Of a stretch of DNA of 64,000 bases, positions 15,810 through 26,356 are shown piece by piece. The notes under the pieces are model-generated. The model was not told the origin of the DNA, searched no databases, and saw nothing but the letters and a program-made list of their open reading frames with translations. The DNA comes from Leifsonia sp. Root227 (GTDB lineage: Bacteria > Actinomycetota > Actinomycetes > Actinomycetales > Microbacteriaceae): NCBI RefSeq assembly GCF_001428745.1, contig NZ_LMIO01000003.1:186001-250000 (forward strand). The letters run 5' to 3'. The stretch's first letter is position 1. Each line of letters starts with the position of its first letter. The position numbers and the translations under genes are program-made.

Positions 15810-16781
15810 GTGTCCCAGAGCGAAACATCACAGAGCGAGCCCGTCACCGCCAAGCCCCTGTCCGAACACCGTCGCTCCGGTCTCGTCTACGCCATCTCCG
15901 CGTACGTCCTCTGGGGCATCCTGCCCATCTACTTCCTGTCGCTCGTGCCGGCGAGCGCGTGGGAGATCGTCGCGTGGCGGGTGCTGTTCTCGCTGGTCTT
16001 CTGCGCCATCCTGCTCACGGTCACCAGGAAATGGCGCGCGTTCGGCTCCCTGCTGCTGAACAAGCGGGTCGTCTTCACCATGGGCGTCGCCGGAGCGCTG
16101 ATCTATGTCAACTGGCAGACCTACGTGCTCGCGACGGTCAGCGGCCATGTCGTCGAGGCGGCGCTCGGGTACTTCATCAACCCGATCGTGACGGTCTTCC
16201 TCGGCGTGCTCGTGCAGCGCGAGAAGCTGCGGGTCGCGCAGTGGGTGGCGGTCGGCGTGAGCGTGATCGCGGTGGTCGTCCTGGCGATCGGCTACGGCTC
16301 GATGCCGTGGATCGCGCTCATCCTGGCCTTCTCGTTCGGACTGTACGGCCTCATCAAGAAGCGCGTCGGTGGGGCAGTGGATGCGGTTTCCGGACTGACC
16401 CTGGAGACCATGTGGCTGACCCCCGTCGCCATCGTGCAGCTCGTCGTGGTCGGGGCGACGGTCGGCGTCACGCTCGGCACGGTCAGCGTCTGGCACACGA
16501 TCGCGCTGGTCGGTACCGGCGTCATCACCGCCGTGCCTCTCCTCTTCTTCGCCGCTGCCTCGCGGAGGCTGCCGCTGGTCTACATGGGGTTCATCCAGTA
16601 CTTCGCCCCGTTCATCCAGTTCCTGGTCGGCGTGGTGGTGCTGCACGAGGCCATGCCGCCAGAGCGCTGGTTCGGTTTCGCCATCGTGTGGTTCGCACTG
16701 CTCATCCTGTGCGTCGACATGATCGTCGCCAGCCGCTCCGGCCGGAAAGCTGCGGAACTCGACGTCGCGACCGTGGAATAA
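15810..16781 (+). CDS. rarD: EamA-family transporter, RarD type
   Basis: Inner-membrane drug/metabolite-superfamily transporter of 323 residues from GTG 15810. Ten hydrophobic segments run from about residue 24 to 310, in two EamA halves. RarD-type landmarks are SAYVLWGILPIYFL, NWQTYVLATVSGHVVEAALGYFINP and VYMGFIQYFAPFIQFL. The substrate is unknown; the family name comes from a chloramphenicol-sensitivity locus and does not define transport. The first 20 residues are a Ser/Glu-rich cytoplasmic tail. It lies just after the groES terminator with its own TAGGAT element, and is a separate transcription unit. Confidence 0.92.
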   Translation: MSQSETSQSEPVTAKPLSEHRRSGLVYAISAYVLWGILPIYFLSLVPASAWEIVAWRVLFSLVFCAILLTVTRKWRAFGSLLLNKRVVFTMGVAGALIYVNWQTYVLATVSGHVVEAALGYFINPIVTVFLGVLVQREKLRVAQWVAVGVSVIAVVVLAIGYGSMPWIALILAFSFGLYGLIKKRVGGAVDAVSGLTLETMWLTPVAIVQLVVVGATVGVTLGTVSVWHTIALVGTGVITAVPLLFFAAASRRLPLVYMGFIQYFAPFIQFLVGVVVLHEAMPPERWFGFAIVWFALLILCVDMIVASRSGRKAAELDVATVE

Positions 16782-16809
16782 ACCACCAGGGTTCTGCCGT
16801 TACGATTGA

Positions 16810-18372
<1,563 letters not shown>

Positions 18373-18400
18373 GCTCGGCTACGCCGGGTCACTCCGCTGA

Positions 18401-18439
18401 ACGAAACCGTCGTCCCCTCCCCGTGGGCGGCGGTTTCGT
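18401..18439 (+). terminator. Terminator of guaB
   Basis: ACGAAACCGTCG 18401-18412 pairs with CGGCGGTTTCGT 18428-18439 (one G-T pair) around a 15-base loop, followed by CTATTCTGG. The TATTCT at 18441-18446 may be the -10 for the next gene. Confidence 0.7.
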
Positions 18440-18484
18440 CTATTCTGGAAGGCTTTGTCCGCATCCAGATCAGGAGTTCGCCTC

Positions 18485-20173
18485 ATGGGTCACATCGACG
18501 TCGCCGGTGTCTCGTACACCCTCGCCGACGGGCGGCCTCTGCTCGACGACGTCAGCTTCCGGGTCGGCGACGGCCGTGTCTCCGCGCTGATCGGCGCGAA
18601 CGGTGCTGGCAAGTCGACCCTGCTGCGCATCATCCGCGGCGAGCTCCGGCCGGATTCCGGCGTGGTGGCCATCGACGGAGGGCTCGGGGTGATGGATCAG
18701 TTCGTCGGGCACGTCCGCGACGACCGGACCGTGCACGACCTGCTCATCCAGGTGGCTCCGCCTACGGTGCGCGGGGCGGCCGAGCGGCTGATCGCCGCCG
18801 AGGACGCGATCATCGTGCGCGACGAGACGGACACCCAGCTGCGCTATGCGACGGCGCTCGCCGAGTACGCGGATGCGGGCGGGTACGAGCACGAGGTGCT
18901 GTGGGACCACTGCACCGTCGCCGCCCTCGGCATCCCGTTCGAGCGCGCCAGGCTCCGCACCGTGCGGACCCTCTCCGGTGGCGAGCAGAAGCGCGTCGTG
19001 CTGGAGGCGCTGCTGCGCGGGCCTGACCAGGTGCTGCTGCTCGACGAGCCGGACAACTACCTGGATGTGCCTGGCAAACGCTGGCTGGAAGACCAGCTGC
19101 GCTCGACGCCGAAGACGGTCCTGCTCGTCTCGCACGATCGCGAGCTGCTGGCCAGCGCCGCCGACCGCATCGTCACGCTGGAGCTCGGCGCGGCGGGCAA
19201 CACCACGTGGACGCACGGCGGCGGCTTCGGCGGCTATCACGCGGCGCGCGAGGAGCGCATGGCCAGGCTGGAGGAGCTGCGCAGGCGCTGGGACGAGGAG
19301 CACGCCAAGCTGAAAGCGCTGGTGCTGCGGTTCAAAGAGAAGGCGAAGTACAACAGCGATCTCGCTTCGGCGTACCAGGCGGCGCAGACCAGGCTCGCGA
19401 AGTTCCTGGAGGCCGGCCCGCCAGAGGCGCGCCCGCGCGAGCAGAACGTGCGGATGCGCCTCACCGGTGCGCGCACAGGACGTCGCGTCGTCGAGTGCCA
19501 CGGCCTGGAACTGACCGGGCTGATGCGCCCGTTCGACGCCGAGATCTGGTTCGGCGAGCGGGTCGCGGTGCTCGGCTCCAACGGCTCAGGCAAGTCGCAC
19601 TTCCTGCGGCTTCTCGCGGCGGGAGGGACGGACCCCGACCCTGCCGCCGGGCACCTCGCGTCTGCGGACGTCGCCGGAGCACCCGTTCCGCACACGGGCG
19701 TTGCGAAGCTCGGCGCGCGGGTGGCGCCCGGGCTCTTCGCGCAGGCCCACGAGCATCCGGAGCTGGTGGGAAGGACCCTGCTGGACATCCTGCATCGCGG
19801 CGACGACCGCAGAGACGGGATGCCGCGAGAGGCGGCCAGCCGCGTTCTCGACCGCTACGGACTCGCCGTCGCAGCGGAGCAGACGTTCGAGTCGCTGTCC
19901 GGCGGCCAGCAGGCGCGCCTGCAGATCCTCCTGCTCGAACTGTCAGGGGCGACCCTTCTGCTCCTGGACGAGCCGACCGACAACCTCGACCTCGTCTCGG
20001 CCGAGGCGCTGGAGGAAGGTCTGGCGGGTTTCGAGGGCACGGTGGTCGCCGTGACGCACGACCGCTGGTTCGCGCGCGGCTTCGACCGGTTCCTGATGTT
20101 CGGAGAGGACGGCGAGGTCTACGAGGCCGACGAGCCGGTGTGGGACGAAGGCCGCGTGGCGCGGGCGCGCTGA
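18485..20173 (+). CDS. ABC-F family ATP-binding protein
   Basis: Soluble protein with two ATP-binding cassettes and no membrane domain, 562 residues from ATG 18485 (AGGAG 9 bases upstream). Cassette 1: Walker A GANGAGKST, signature LSGGEQKRV, Walker B LLLDEPDNYLD. Cassette 2: Walker A GSNGSGKSH, signature LSGGQQARL, Walker B LLLDEPTDNLD. Between them is the charged P-site tRNA-interaction linker (about 255-330, with LRRRWDEEHAKLKAL and FKEKAKYN). ABC-F proteins act on the ribosome as translation factors or, in some subfamilies, give resistance to ribosome-targeting antibiotics; sequence alone does not decide. The second Walker A ends GKSH instead of GKST or GKSS. It is monocistronic and convergent with the next gene. 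Confidence 0.93.
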   Translation: MGHIDVAGVSYTLADGRPLLDDVSFRVGDGRVSALIGANGAGKSTLLRIIRGELRPDSGVVAIDGGLGVMDQFVGHVRDDRTVHDLLIQVAPPTVRGAAERLIAAEDAIIVRDETDTQLRYATALAEYADAGGYEHEVLWDHCTVAALGIPFERARLRTVRTLSGGEQKRVVLEALLRGPDQVLLLDEPDNYLDVPGKRWLEDQLRSTPKTVLLVSHDRELLASAADRIVTLELGAAGNTTWTHGGGFGGYHAAREERMARLEELRRRWDEEHAKLKALVLRFKEKAKYNSDLASAYQAAQTRLAKFLEAGPPEARPREQNVRMRLTGARTGRRVVECHGLELTGLMRPFDAEIWFGERVAVLGSNGSGKSHFLRLLAAGGTDPDPAAGHLASADVAGAPVPHTGVAKLGARVAPGLFAQAHEHPELVGRTLLDILHRGDDRRDGMPREAASRVLDRYGLAVAAEQTFESLSGGQQARLQILLLELSGATLLLLDEPTDNLDLVSAEALEEGLAGFEGTVVAVTHDRWFARGFDRFLMFGEDGEVYEADEPVWDEGRVARAR

Positions 20174-20205
20174 ACCGTCAGGCTGGCTGTCAGCGCTTCC
20201 CGGGC

Positions 20206-21351
20206 TCAGCGCATCCGGTGGATGCGCGCGATCGCCTCCGTCAGCACCTCTGCCGAGCACGCGAAGTTGAGCCGCACGAACCCGGCGCCCTGCGCTCCGA
20301 AGTCGGTGCCGGGGTTCAGCGCGACCTTCGCCTCCGACAGGATGCGGGCGCTGGGGTCGTCGCCCCAGCCGAGCCCGCGCAGGTCCAGCCAGGAGAGGTA
20401 GCTCGCGTGCGGCTCGCGGTAGCGCACATCCGGGAGCTGGTCGGCCAGCAGGCTGCCGAGCAGAGTGCGGTTGGCCTGGATCGCGGCCAGCGCATCCACC
20501 AGCCAGTCGCGTCCGTCGCGGTATGCGGCCTCTGTCGCGATGCGCCCGAAGTGGCTAGTGCGCACCTCCACCTCCACCGGCAGCGATCGGATGCGGTCGG
20601 TCATCCTGTCGTCCGCCGTCACGAAGAGCGCGCACTTGAGTCCTGCGAGGTTCCAGGCCTTGCTGGCGGCGTGGGCGGCGATGCCGTGGCGGCGCGCGTC
20701 CGCGGACACAGACAGGAACGGCGTGAACGTCGCGTCGGTGTGGGTCAGCGGTGCGTGCACCTCGTCGCTCACCACCGTCGCGTCGTAGCGCGCAGCGAGC
20801 GTGGCCACCGCGGCGAGCTGCTCCGCCGAGTGGACCAGCCCCAGGGGATTGTGCGGGTTGCAGAGCAGGAACGCCCTGGCGCCGCCGGCGAATGCGCGCT
20901 CGATCCCGTCCAGATCGAGCGACCAGCCGTCGGTCTCCGACGACAGCAGCGGCACCTCCTCGACCACGCCGCCGGCCTCTGGAATGAACTCGTAGAACGG
21001 CGGATAGACCGGGGGAGTGATGATGACGCGGTCGCCTGGCTCGATCGCCAGTCGCAGCGACTCGACGATCACCACGCTCACATCCGCGGTCGTGAGGGTG
21101 CGTTCCGGTTCCACCGTCCAGCCCCAGGAGGAGGCGGCGAAGCCCGCGAAGGCGCGCTTCGCCCTCTCGTCCGGCCCGATGTATCCGGTGTCAGAGCGCG
21201 CGACGGCGGCGTGAAGCGCATCCGCGATCGGCTCGGCGAGCGGGTAGTCCATCTCGGCGACGAAGAGCGGGAGGACGTCGTCTGGATATGCGCGCCATTT
21301 CTCGCTGGTGCGCATCCTGAGCTGGGAGAGCGGGGAGGCTTCGACGGTCAT
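20206..21351 (-). CDS. MalY/PatB-type PLP aminotransferase (cystathionine beta-lyase-like)
   Basis: Fold-type I PLP enzyme of 381 residues from ATG 21351. The PLP lysine is K231 in AHAASKAWNLAGLKCA; other landmarks are FVAEMDYPLAEPI, TPPVYPPFY, LLCNPHNPLG, VVSDEVHAPL and the late arginine in GFVRLNFACS. MalY/PatB enzymes cleave cystathionine or other C-S bonds and resemble aminotransferases; the physiological role here (methionine synthesis or thiol release) is inferred. It is divergent from guaB3 with only 38 bases between starts, so the promoters must overlap, and converges with the ABC-F gene. Confidence 0.9.
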   Translation of the reverse strand: MTVEASPLSQLRMRTSEKWRAYPDDVLPLFVAEMDYPLAEPIADALHAAVARSDTGYIGPDERAKRAFAGFAASSWGWTVEPERTLTTADVSVVIVESLRLAIEPGDRVIITPPVYPPFYEFIPEAGGVVEEVPLLSSETDGWSLDLDGIERAFAGGARAFLLCNPHNPLGLVHSAEQLAAVATLAARYDATVVSDEVHAPLTHTDATFTPFLSVSADARRHGIAAHAASKAWNLAGLKCALFVTADDRMTDRIRSLPVEVEVRTSHFGRIATEAAYRDGRDWLVDALAAIQANRTLLGSLLADQLPDVRYREPHASYLSWLDLRGLGWGDDPSARILSEAKVALNPGTDFGAQGAGFVRLNFACSAEVLTEAIARIHRMR

Positions 21352-21377
21352 GAGACCACTCTGCCAGCCCTCCGCCA

Positions 21378-21383
21378 TAGACT
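21378..21383 (+). promoter_or_regulatory. -10 hexamer of a putative leaderless guaB3 promoter
   Basis: TAGACT ends 6 bases before the GTG at 21390, inside the 38-base divergent gap with the MalY-type gene. Confidence 0.5.
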
Positions 21384-21389
21384 GAACGG

Positions 21390-22514
21390 GTGAGTATGGA
21401 GATTGAGATCGGGCGCGCCAAGCGCGCTCGCCGCGTTTACGCCTTCGATGACATCGCCGTGGTTCCGAGCCGGCGCACCCGCGACCCCGAGGATGTGTCG
21501 GTGTCGTGGTCCATCGACGCGTACCAGTTCTCCATCCCGTTCCTCGCAGCTCCCATGGACTCGGTCGTCTCCCCGACCACCGCGATCATGATGGGCCAGC
21601 TCGGCGGCCTCGGCGTCCTCGACCTCGAAGGACTCTGGACCCGCTACGAAGACCCTGAGCCCCTGCTCGCCGAGATCCGCTCCCTGTCCGCCGAGAACGC
21701 CACGGCCAGGATGCAGGAGATCTACGCGGAGCCGATCAAGCCGGAGCTCGTCACTGCGCGCCTCGCCGAGATCCGCGAGGGCGGCGTCACGGTCGCAGGC
21801 GCCCTCTCGCCGCAGCGCACCCAGGAGCTCTACGAGACCGTCGTCGCAGCAGGCGTCGACCTGTTCGTGATCCGCGGCACCACCGTCTCGGCCGAGCACG
21901 TCTCCAAGAGCGTCGAGCCGCTCAACCTCAAGAAGTTCATCTACGAGCTGGATGTGCCCGTCATCGTCGGCGGAGCAGCCACGTACACCGCCGCCCTGCA
22001 CCTGATGCGCACCGGCGCGGCCGGCGTGCTCGTCGGCTTCGGCGGCGGCGCAGCGTCCACCACGCGCTCCACCCTCGGCATCCACGCGCCGATGGCGACC
22101 GCCGTCGCAGACGTCGCCGGCGCTCGCCGCGACTACATGGACGAGTCGGGCGGACGCTACGTCCACGTCATCGCGGACGGCGGGCTCGGCAGCTCCGGCG
22201 ACATCGTCAAGGCCATCGCCTGCGGAGCGGACGCCGTCATGCTCGGCACGACGCTCGCCAGGGCGACGGACGCACCGGGCGGCGGATACCACTGGGGTGC
22301 GGAGGCGCACCACTCGCAGCTCCCGCGCGGCAACCGCGTCGAGGTCGGACAGGTCGCCCCGCTCGAGGAGATCCTCTACGGACCGGCGCCGGTCGCAGAG
22401 GGCTCTGCGAATCTGGTGGGAGCCCTGCGACGCTCGATGGCAACCACGGGATACTCGGACTTGAAGGAGTTCCAGCGCGTCGAGGTCGTCGTCGCACCGT
22501 ACCAAGCGCAGTAA
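21390..22514 (+). CDS. guaB3: GuaB3 family IMP dehydrogenase-related protein
   Basis: IMPDH/GMP-reductase superfamily barrel of 374 residues without CBS domains, starting at GTG 21390. It matches the GuaB3 branch typical of actinobacteria: GRAKRARRVYAFDDIAVVPS at the N-terminus, FLAAPMDSVVSPTTA, and VHVIADGGLGSSGDIVKAIACGAD. In the catalytic loop, where GuaB has GPGSICTTR, this protein has GGGAASTTR, so the nucleophilic cysteine is replaced by S223. Canonical IMPDH chemistry through a thioimidate would not be possible. It could be a regulatory or structural paralogue, or catalyse a different reaction. The gene is followed by glpD after 36 bases, possibly cotranscribed. Confidence 0.92.
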   Translation: MSMEIEIGRAKRARRVYAFDDIAVVPSRRTRDPEDVSVSWSIDAYQFSIPFLAAPMDSVVSPTTAIMMGQLGGLGVLDLEGLWTRYEDPEPLLAEIRSLSAENATARMQEIYAEPIKPELVTARLAEIREGGVTVAGALSPQRTQELYETVVAAGVDLFVIRGTTVSAEHVSKSVEPLNLKKFIYELDVPVIVGGAATYTAALHLMRTGAAGVLVGFGGGAASTTRSTLGIHAPMATAVADVAGARRDYMDESGGRYVHVIADGGLGSSGDIVKAIACGADAVMLGTTLARATDAPGGGYHWGAEAHHSQLPRGNRVEVGQVAPLEEILYGPAPVAEGSANLVGALRRSMATTGYSDLKEFQRVEVVVAPYQAQ

Positions 22515-22550
22515 GAGTCGGCCGAAGGCGGCCGAGTGAGGGAGAGAACG

Positions 22551-24338
22551 ATGGTCACACAAGGATCGACGTCCAACCCCGCCGTGACGTATCCGTCACG
22601 GCTCGGCCCGGCAGAGCGAGCTGATGCGATCGCTGCGCTGAAAGACACCGAGCTCGACATCCTCGTGGTCGGAGGCGGCATCGTCGGCACCGGCAGCGCA
22701 GTGGATGCCGTCACCCGTGGTCTCAGCGTCGGCCTGGTCGAGGCGCGTGACTTCGCATCCGGCACGTCGAGCAGGTCGTCGAAGCTGGTGCACGGCGGCA
22801 TCCGGTATCTGGAGCAGCTCGACTTCCGGCTGGTGCGCGAGGCGCTGATCGAGCGCGGGCTGCTGCTGCAGCGGATCGCACCGCACCTCGTGAAGCCGGT
22901 GCGGTTCCTCTACCCGTTGAAGAAGCGGGTGATCGAGCGCGCGTACGTCGGCGCCGGCATGATGCTCTACGACATCTTCTCCTACACCGGCTTGCGCCCG
23001 CCGGGGGTTCCGCACCACCGCCACCTGTCCAAGCGGCAGGTGCAGCGCGCCATCCCGAGCCTGGCCAACGACGCGCTCGTCGGAGGCATCACGTATTACG
23101 ACGCCCAGGTGGACGACGCCCGCTACGTCGCGAACCTGGCACGCACGGCCGCGCACTACGGTGCTCACGTGGCCACCAGGGTGCGCGTCGAGGGCTTCGT
23201 GAAGGTGGGCGAGCGCGTGGTCGGCGTGCAGGCGCACGACCTGGAGACAGGCGAGCGCTTCGAGATCCGCGCCAAGCAGGTCGTCAACGCGACCGGCGTG
23301 TGGACGGACGACACCCAGGCGATGGTGGGGGAGCGCGGCCAGTTCAAGGTGCGCGCATCCAAGGGCATCCACCTGGTCGTGCCGCGCGACAGGTTCCAGT
23401 CGAAGATGGGCCTGCTGCTGCGCACCGAGAAGAGCGTGCTCTTCGTCATCCCGTGGGGCAGGCACTGGCTGATCGGCACCACGGACACCGACTGGCACCT
23501 CGACAAGGCGCACCCGGCAGCGACCGCGGCGGACATCGACTACCTGCTCGCCCACGTGAACGCGGTGCTCGGCATCCCGCTGACCCGTGAAGACGTGGAG
23601 GGCGTGTACGCCGGGCTCCGCCCATTGCTCGCCGGCGAGTCGGAGGAGACCTCCAAGCTGTCCCGCGAGCACCTGGTCGCACACTCCGTGCCCGGCCTGG
23701 TCGTGATCGCCGGCGGCAAGTGGACCACGTACCGGATCATGGCGAAGGACGCGATCGACGCGGCAGTGGATGCGCTCGACGGCAAGATCCCGAGCAGTGC
23801 GACGATGGACATCGCGCTGGTCGGCGCGGAGGGCTACCAGGCCGCGTGGAACAGGCGCAAGCGCATCGCAGCGGACAGCGGCCTGCATGTCGCCAGGATC
23901 GAGCACCTGCTCAACCGGTACGGCACGATGGCGGAGGACATCCTCGACCTCGTGCGCGACGACCCCGAGCTCGGCAACCCGCTGCCGGGCGCGGACGACT
24001 ACATCGGCGCGGAGGTCGTGTACGCGGCGTCGCACGAGGGCGCCCTGCACCTGGAGGACGTGCTCGCCAGGCGCACCCGCATCTCGATCGAGGCGTGGGA
24101 CCGCGGCGTCTCGGCCGCTCCCGTCGCCGCGCGCCTCCTGGCCGGAGTGCTCGGCTGGGACAAAGCGCGGGAGGAGCGCGAGGTGCGGACGTACCTGGAG
24201 CGCGTCGCCGCCGAGCGGGCGAGCCAGTTGCAGCCGGATGACGAGTCGGCCGACCGCATCCGGTTGGAGGCGCCGGACATCGTGGATGTCGACGCAGCAG
24301 CGCTGAAAGCCGAGAAGGCGCCAAAGACGGCGAAGTAG
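22551..24338 (+). CDS. glpD: Aerobic glycerol-3-phosphate dehydrogenase
   Basis: FAD-dependent membrane-associated enzyme oxidising glycerol-3-phosphate to dihydroxyacetone phosphate with electrons going to quinone. About 595 residues from ATG 22551, preceded by GGGAGAG; GTG 22536 would place that site inside the gene. The FAD-binding motif is ILVVGGGIVGTGSAVDA (about 37-53); the family signature is FASGTSSRSSKLVHGGIRYL; later blocks are RASKGIHLVVPR, IGTTDTDWHLD and VVIAGGKWTTYRIMAKD. The C-terminal DAO_C domain covers about 430-560, followed by a charged Ala/Lys tail. A strong terminator follows. The glycerophosphodiesterase at 45860 could feed it, but is far away. Confidence 0.96.
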   Translation: MVTQGSTSNPAVTYPSRLGPAERADAIAALKDTELDILVVGGGIVGTGSAVDAVTRGLSVGLVEARDFASGTSSRSSKLVHGGIRYLEQLDFRLVREALIERGLLLQRIAPHLVKPVRFLYPLKKRVIERAYVGAGMMLYDIFSYTGLRPPGVPHHRHLSKRQVQRAIPSLANDALVGGITYYDAQVDDARYVANLARTAAHYGAHVATRVRVEGFVKVGERVVGVQAHDLETGERFEIRAKQVVNATGVWTDDTQAMVGERGQFKVRASKGIHLVVPRDRFQSKMGLLLRTEKSVLFVIPWGRHWLIGTTDTDWHLDKAHPAATAADIDYLLAHVNAVLGIPLTREDVEGVYAGLRPLLAGESEETSKLSREHLVAHSVPGLVVIAGGKWTTYRIMAKDAIDAAVDALDGKIPSSATMDIALVGAEGYQAAWNRRKRIAADSGLHVARIEHLLNRYGTMAEDILDLVRDDPELGNPLPGADDYIGAEVVYAASHEGALHLEDVLARRTRISIEAWDRGVSAAPVAARLLAGVLGWDKAREEREVRTYLERVAAERASQLQPDDESADRIRLEAPDIVDVDAAALKAEKAPKTAK

Positions 24339-24357
24339 GGCCCGTACACCATCAAGC

Positions 24358-24389
24358 CCGGAGCCACCTTCAGGTGGCTCCGGTATTCT
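24358..24389 (+). terminator. Terminator of glpD
   Basis: CCGGAGCCACC 24358-24368 pairs with GGTGGCTCCGG 24373-24383 around TTCA, followed by TATTCTT. The TATTCT (24384-24389) may double as the -10 for the next operon. Confidence 0.8.
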
Positions 24390-24425
24390 TGGTGCACCTG
24401 CCCCCAACACAATTGGAGACGGAAC

Positions 24426-24956
24426 ATGGTTGACGTTCGACGGGTCAAGTTGCCCGGGGTCGGGGTGCTGCACACATTCGTCACAGACGATGGCGGAAAG
24501 GTCGGCGTGATCGCCCACCGGTCCGGGCACAGCGACCTCATCACCTTCTCAGACCACGAAGACGGCGCGGACGTGACGAAGGTGTCGCTGCGCCTCAACG
24601 ACGACGAGGCCCACACGCTCGCCGAACTGCTCGGTGGAACGCAGATCACCGAGTCGCTGACCGCGCTCGACCAGATCCCCGGCCTCAGCATCGACTGGTT
24701 CAGCGTCGACTACGAAGACCACATCGCAGGGCAGCAGCTCGGCAGCCCTGCGGACCGCGGCATCGCGGGACTGACGGTCGTCGCCGTCGTGCGCGGGGAC
24801 TCCGCGAACCCGGCGCCCGCCCCCGACTTCAAGGTGTTCCCCGGCGACACGCTCGTCGTCGCAGGGTCGCCGGAGAAGGTCGCCAAGGCGTTCGCCTTCT
24901 TCCGCTCGGGTGAGCTGCCCGTGCGCGCCACCGTCGACGCACCGCCAGGGGGGTAG
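24426..24956 (+). CDS. KhtT-like regulatory subunit of a K+/H+ antiporter
   Basis: Cytoplasmic protein of 176 residues from ATG 24426 (GGAGACGG just upstream). The N-terminal half (about 1-75: VDVRRVKLPGVGVLHTFVTD, KVGVIAHRSGHSDLITF) matches KhtT, and the C-terminal half (about 90-165) is a TrkA-C/RCK_C domain (GLTVVAVVRGD, FKVFPGDTLVVAGSPEKVAK). In Bacillus KhtT gates the antiporter KhtU and RCK_C domains often bind cyclic di-AMP; ligand binding here is inferred. The next gene begins 2 bases after the stop and encodes the antiporter, so the two are one operon. Confidence 0.88.
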   Translation: MVDVRRVKLPGVGVLHTFVTDDGGKVGVIAHRSGHSDLITFSDHEDGADVTKVSLRLNDDEAHTLAELLGGTQITESLTALDQIPGLSIDWFSVDYEDHIAGQQLGSPADRGIAGLTVVAVVRGDSANPAPAPDFKVFPGDTLVVAGSPEKVAKAFAFFRSGELPVRATVDAPPGG

Positions 24957-24958
24957 CC

Positions 24959-26311
24959 ATGCATCTCGGCGAAGACCTCATCATTCTCGGCGTCCTCCTG
25001 CTCGTGGCATACGTGCTCGGGCGCCTCGGCAAGCTGGTGGGTCTCCCCGCGATCCCCATCTACATGATCGTCGGGCTGCTCGCCAGCCCGCACACCGGGT
25101 GGTTCCCGCTCAATCTCGAGTCGAACTACATCGAGCTGATCGCGATCTTCGGTCTGATCCTCCTGCTGTTCAATCTGGGCCTGGAGTTCGATCAGGACGA
25201 GTTCTTCGGCAACTTCGGCAAGCTCATCATCTCCGGCGGCTCGTACATCGTCGTCAACATGGGCGTCGGCCTCATCTTCGGCTTCATGGTCGGCTGGGGA
25301 ACCCGCGAGGCGCTGATCATCGCCGGCATGACGGCGACATCGTCCAGCGCGATCGTCACCAAGCTGCTGATCGAGCTGAAACGTCTGGCCAACACCGAGA
25401 CCCCGATGATCCTCGGGGTCACCGTGGTCGAGGACATCTTCATCGCGATCTACCTCGCGATCGTCTCCGTGGTGCTGAGCGGCGAGACGGACTTCTGGCC
25501 GATCGTCGCGAAACTCGGCATCGCATTCACGTTCCTCGTCGTGATGTTCACGATCGCGCGCTGGGGCGGCCGCTACGTCTCGAAGCTGTTCCACACCAAG
25601 GACGACGAGCTCTTCACTATCCTGTTCTTCGGCTTCGCAGTGCTGTTCGCCGGGATCGGGGAGGTGCTCGGCGTCACGGACGCGATCGGAGCGTTCCTGA
25701 TCGGTCTCGTGCTCGGCGCCACGAAGTACCGCAACAAGATCGAGCACATCGCCATCCCGTTGCGCGACGTCTTCGCCGCGTTCTTCTTCCTCAACTTCGG
25801 TCTTGCGCTGAACGCCGCCCAGTTCCCGTCGGTGGTCGTTCCCGTGCTGCTGGCCGTGCTGCTCACGATCGTGCTGAACATCCTCGCAGGACAGTTCGTG
25901 GCGTGGATCAACGGGATGGGCGCACAGGCAGGCATCAACACCACGGTCATCCTGCAGAACCGCGGGGAATTCGCGCTGATCCTCGCGACGCTGTCGCTGA
26001 GCGCAGGGCTGGATGAACGCATCCAGCCGTTCGCCGGGCTCTACGTGCTGATCATGGCCGTCATCGGCCCGATCCTCGCAGCAAACTCCGAGAAGATCGG
26101 TGCGATGATTCTTCGGACCGGCAAACGCCAGAAGAAGAAGCGCGCCACGAAACCCGAACGCGATCCGATGCTCGACGAGGAGATCGCGTTGGTGGAGGCT
26201 GCCACGGCCGACCTCGACCCTGAGGCGCGCTCGGACGACACCCGGCAGGCCATCGACCGCGTCGTCGACCAGGCCATGCAGCAAGACAGCAGCGACCGAA
26301 AGCGGGACTGA
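24959..26311 (+). CDS. CPA2-family K+/H+ antiporter, KhtU-like
   Basis: Monovalent cation:proton antiporter of 450 residues from ATG 24959. About twelve transmembrane helices span residues 5-385. CPA2 features include the acidic LFNLGLEFDQDEF, the discontinuous-helix segment GMTATSSSAIVTKLL, VTVVEDIFIAIYLAIV with its ED pair, VTDAIGAFLIGLVLG and ILQNRGEFALILATLSLS. A hydrophilic tail of about 65 residues (KRQKKKRATKPERDP onward, acidic later) follows the last helix. Together with the preceding KhtT-like subunit it probably exports K+ and controls pH and turgor. Confidence 0.92.
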   Translation: MHLGEDLIILGVLLLVAYVLGRLGKLVGLPAIPIYMIVGLLASPHTGWFPLNLESNYIELIAIFGLILLLFNLGLEFDQDEFFGNFGKLIISGGSYIVVNMGVGLIFGFMVGWGTREALIIAGMTATSSSAIVTKLLIELKRLANTETPMILGVTVVEDIFIAIYLAIVSVVLSGETDFWPIVAKLGIAFTFLVVMFTIARWGGRYVSKLFHTKDDELFTILFFGFAVLFAGIGEVLGVTDAIGAFLIGLVLGATKYRNKIEHIAIPLRDVFAAFFFLNFGLALNAAQFPSVVVPVLLAVLLTIVLNILAGQFVAWINGMGAQAGINTTVILQNRGEFALILATLSLSAGLDERIQPFAGLYVLIMAVIGPILAANSEKIGAMILRTGKRQKKKRATKPERDPMLDEEIALVEAATADLDPEARSDDTRQAIDRVVDQAMQQDSSDRKRD

Positions 26312-26356
26312 GCCATTAGCACGACCACCGGCAGTGGAGAGACCACGCTGTTCCAG

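Noticed and set aside
19207..21393. Plus-strand open frame of 728 codons
   Set aside because: It covers part of the ABC-F gene in another frame and then runs antisense to the MalY-type gene; arginine-rich shadow.
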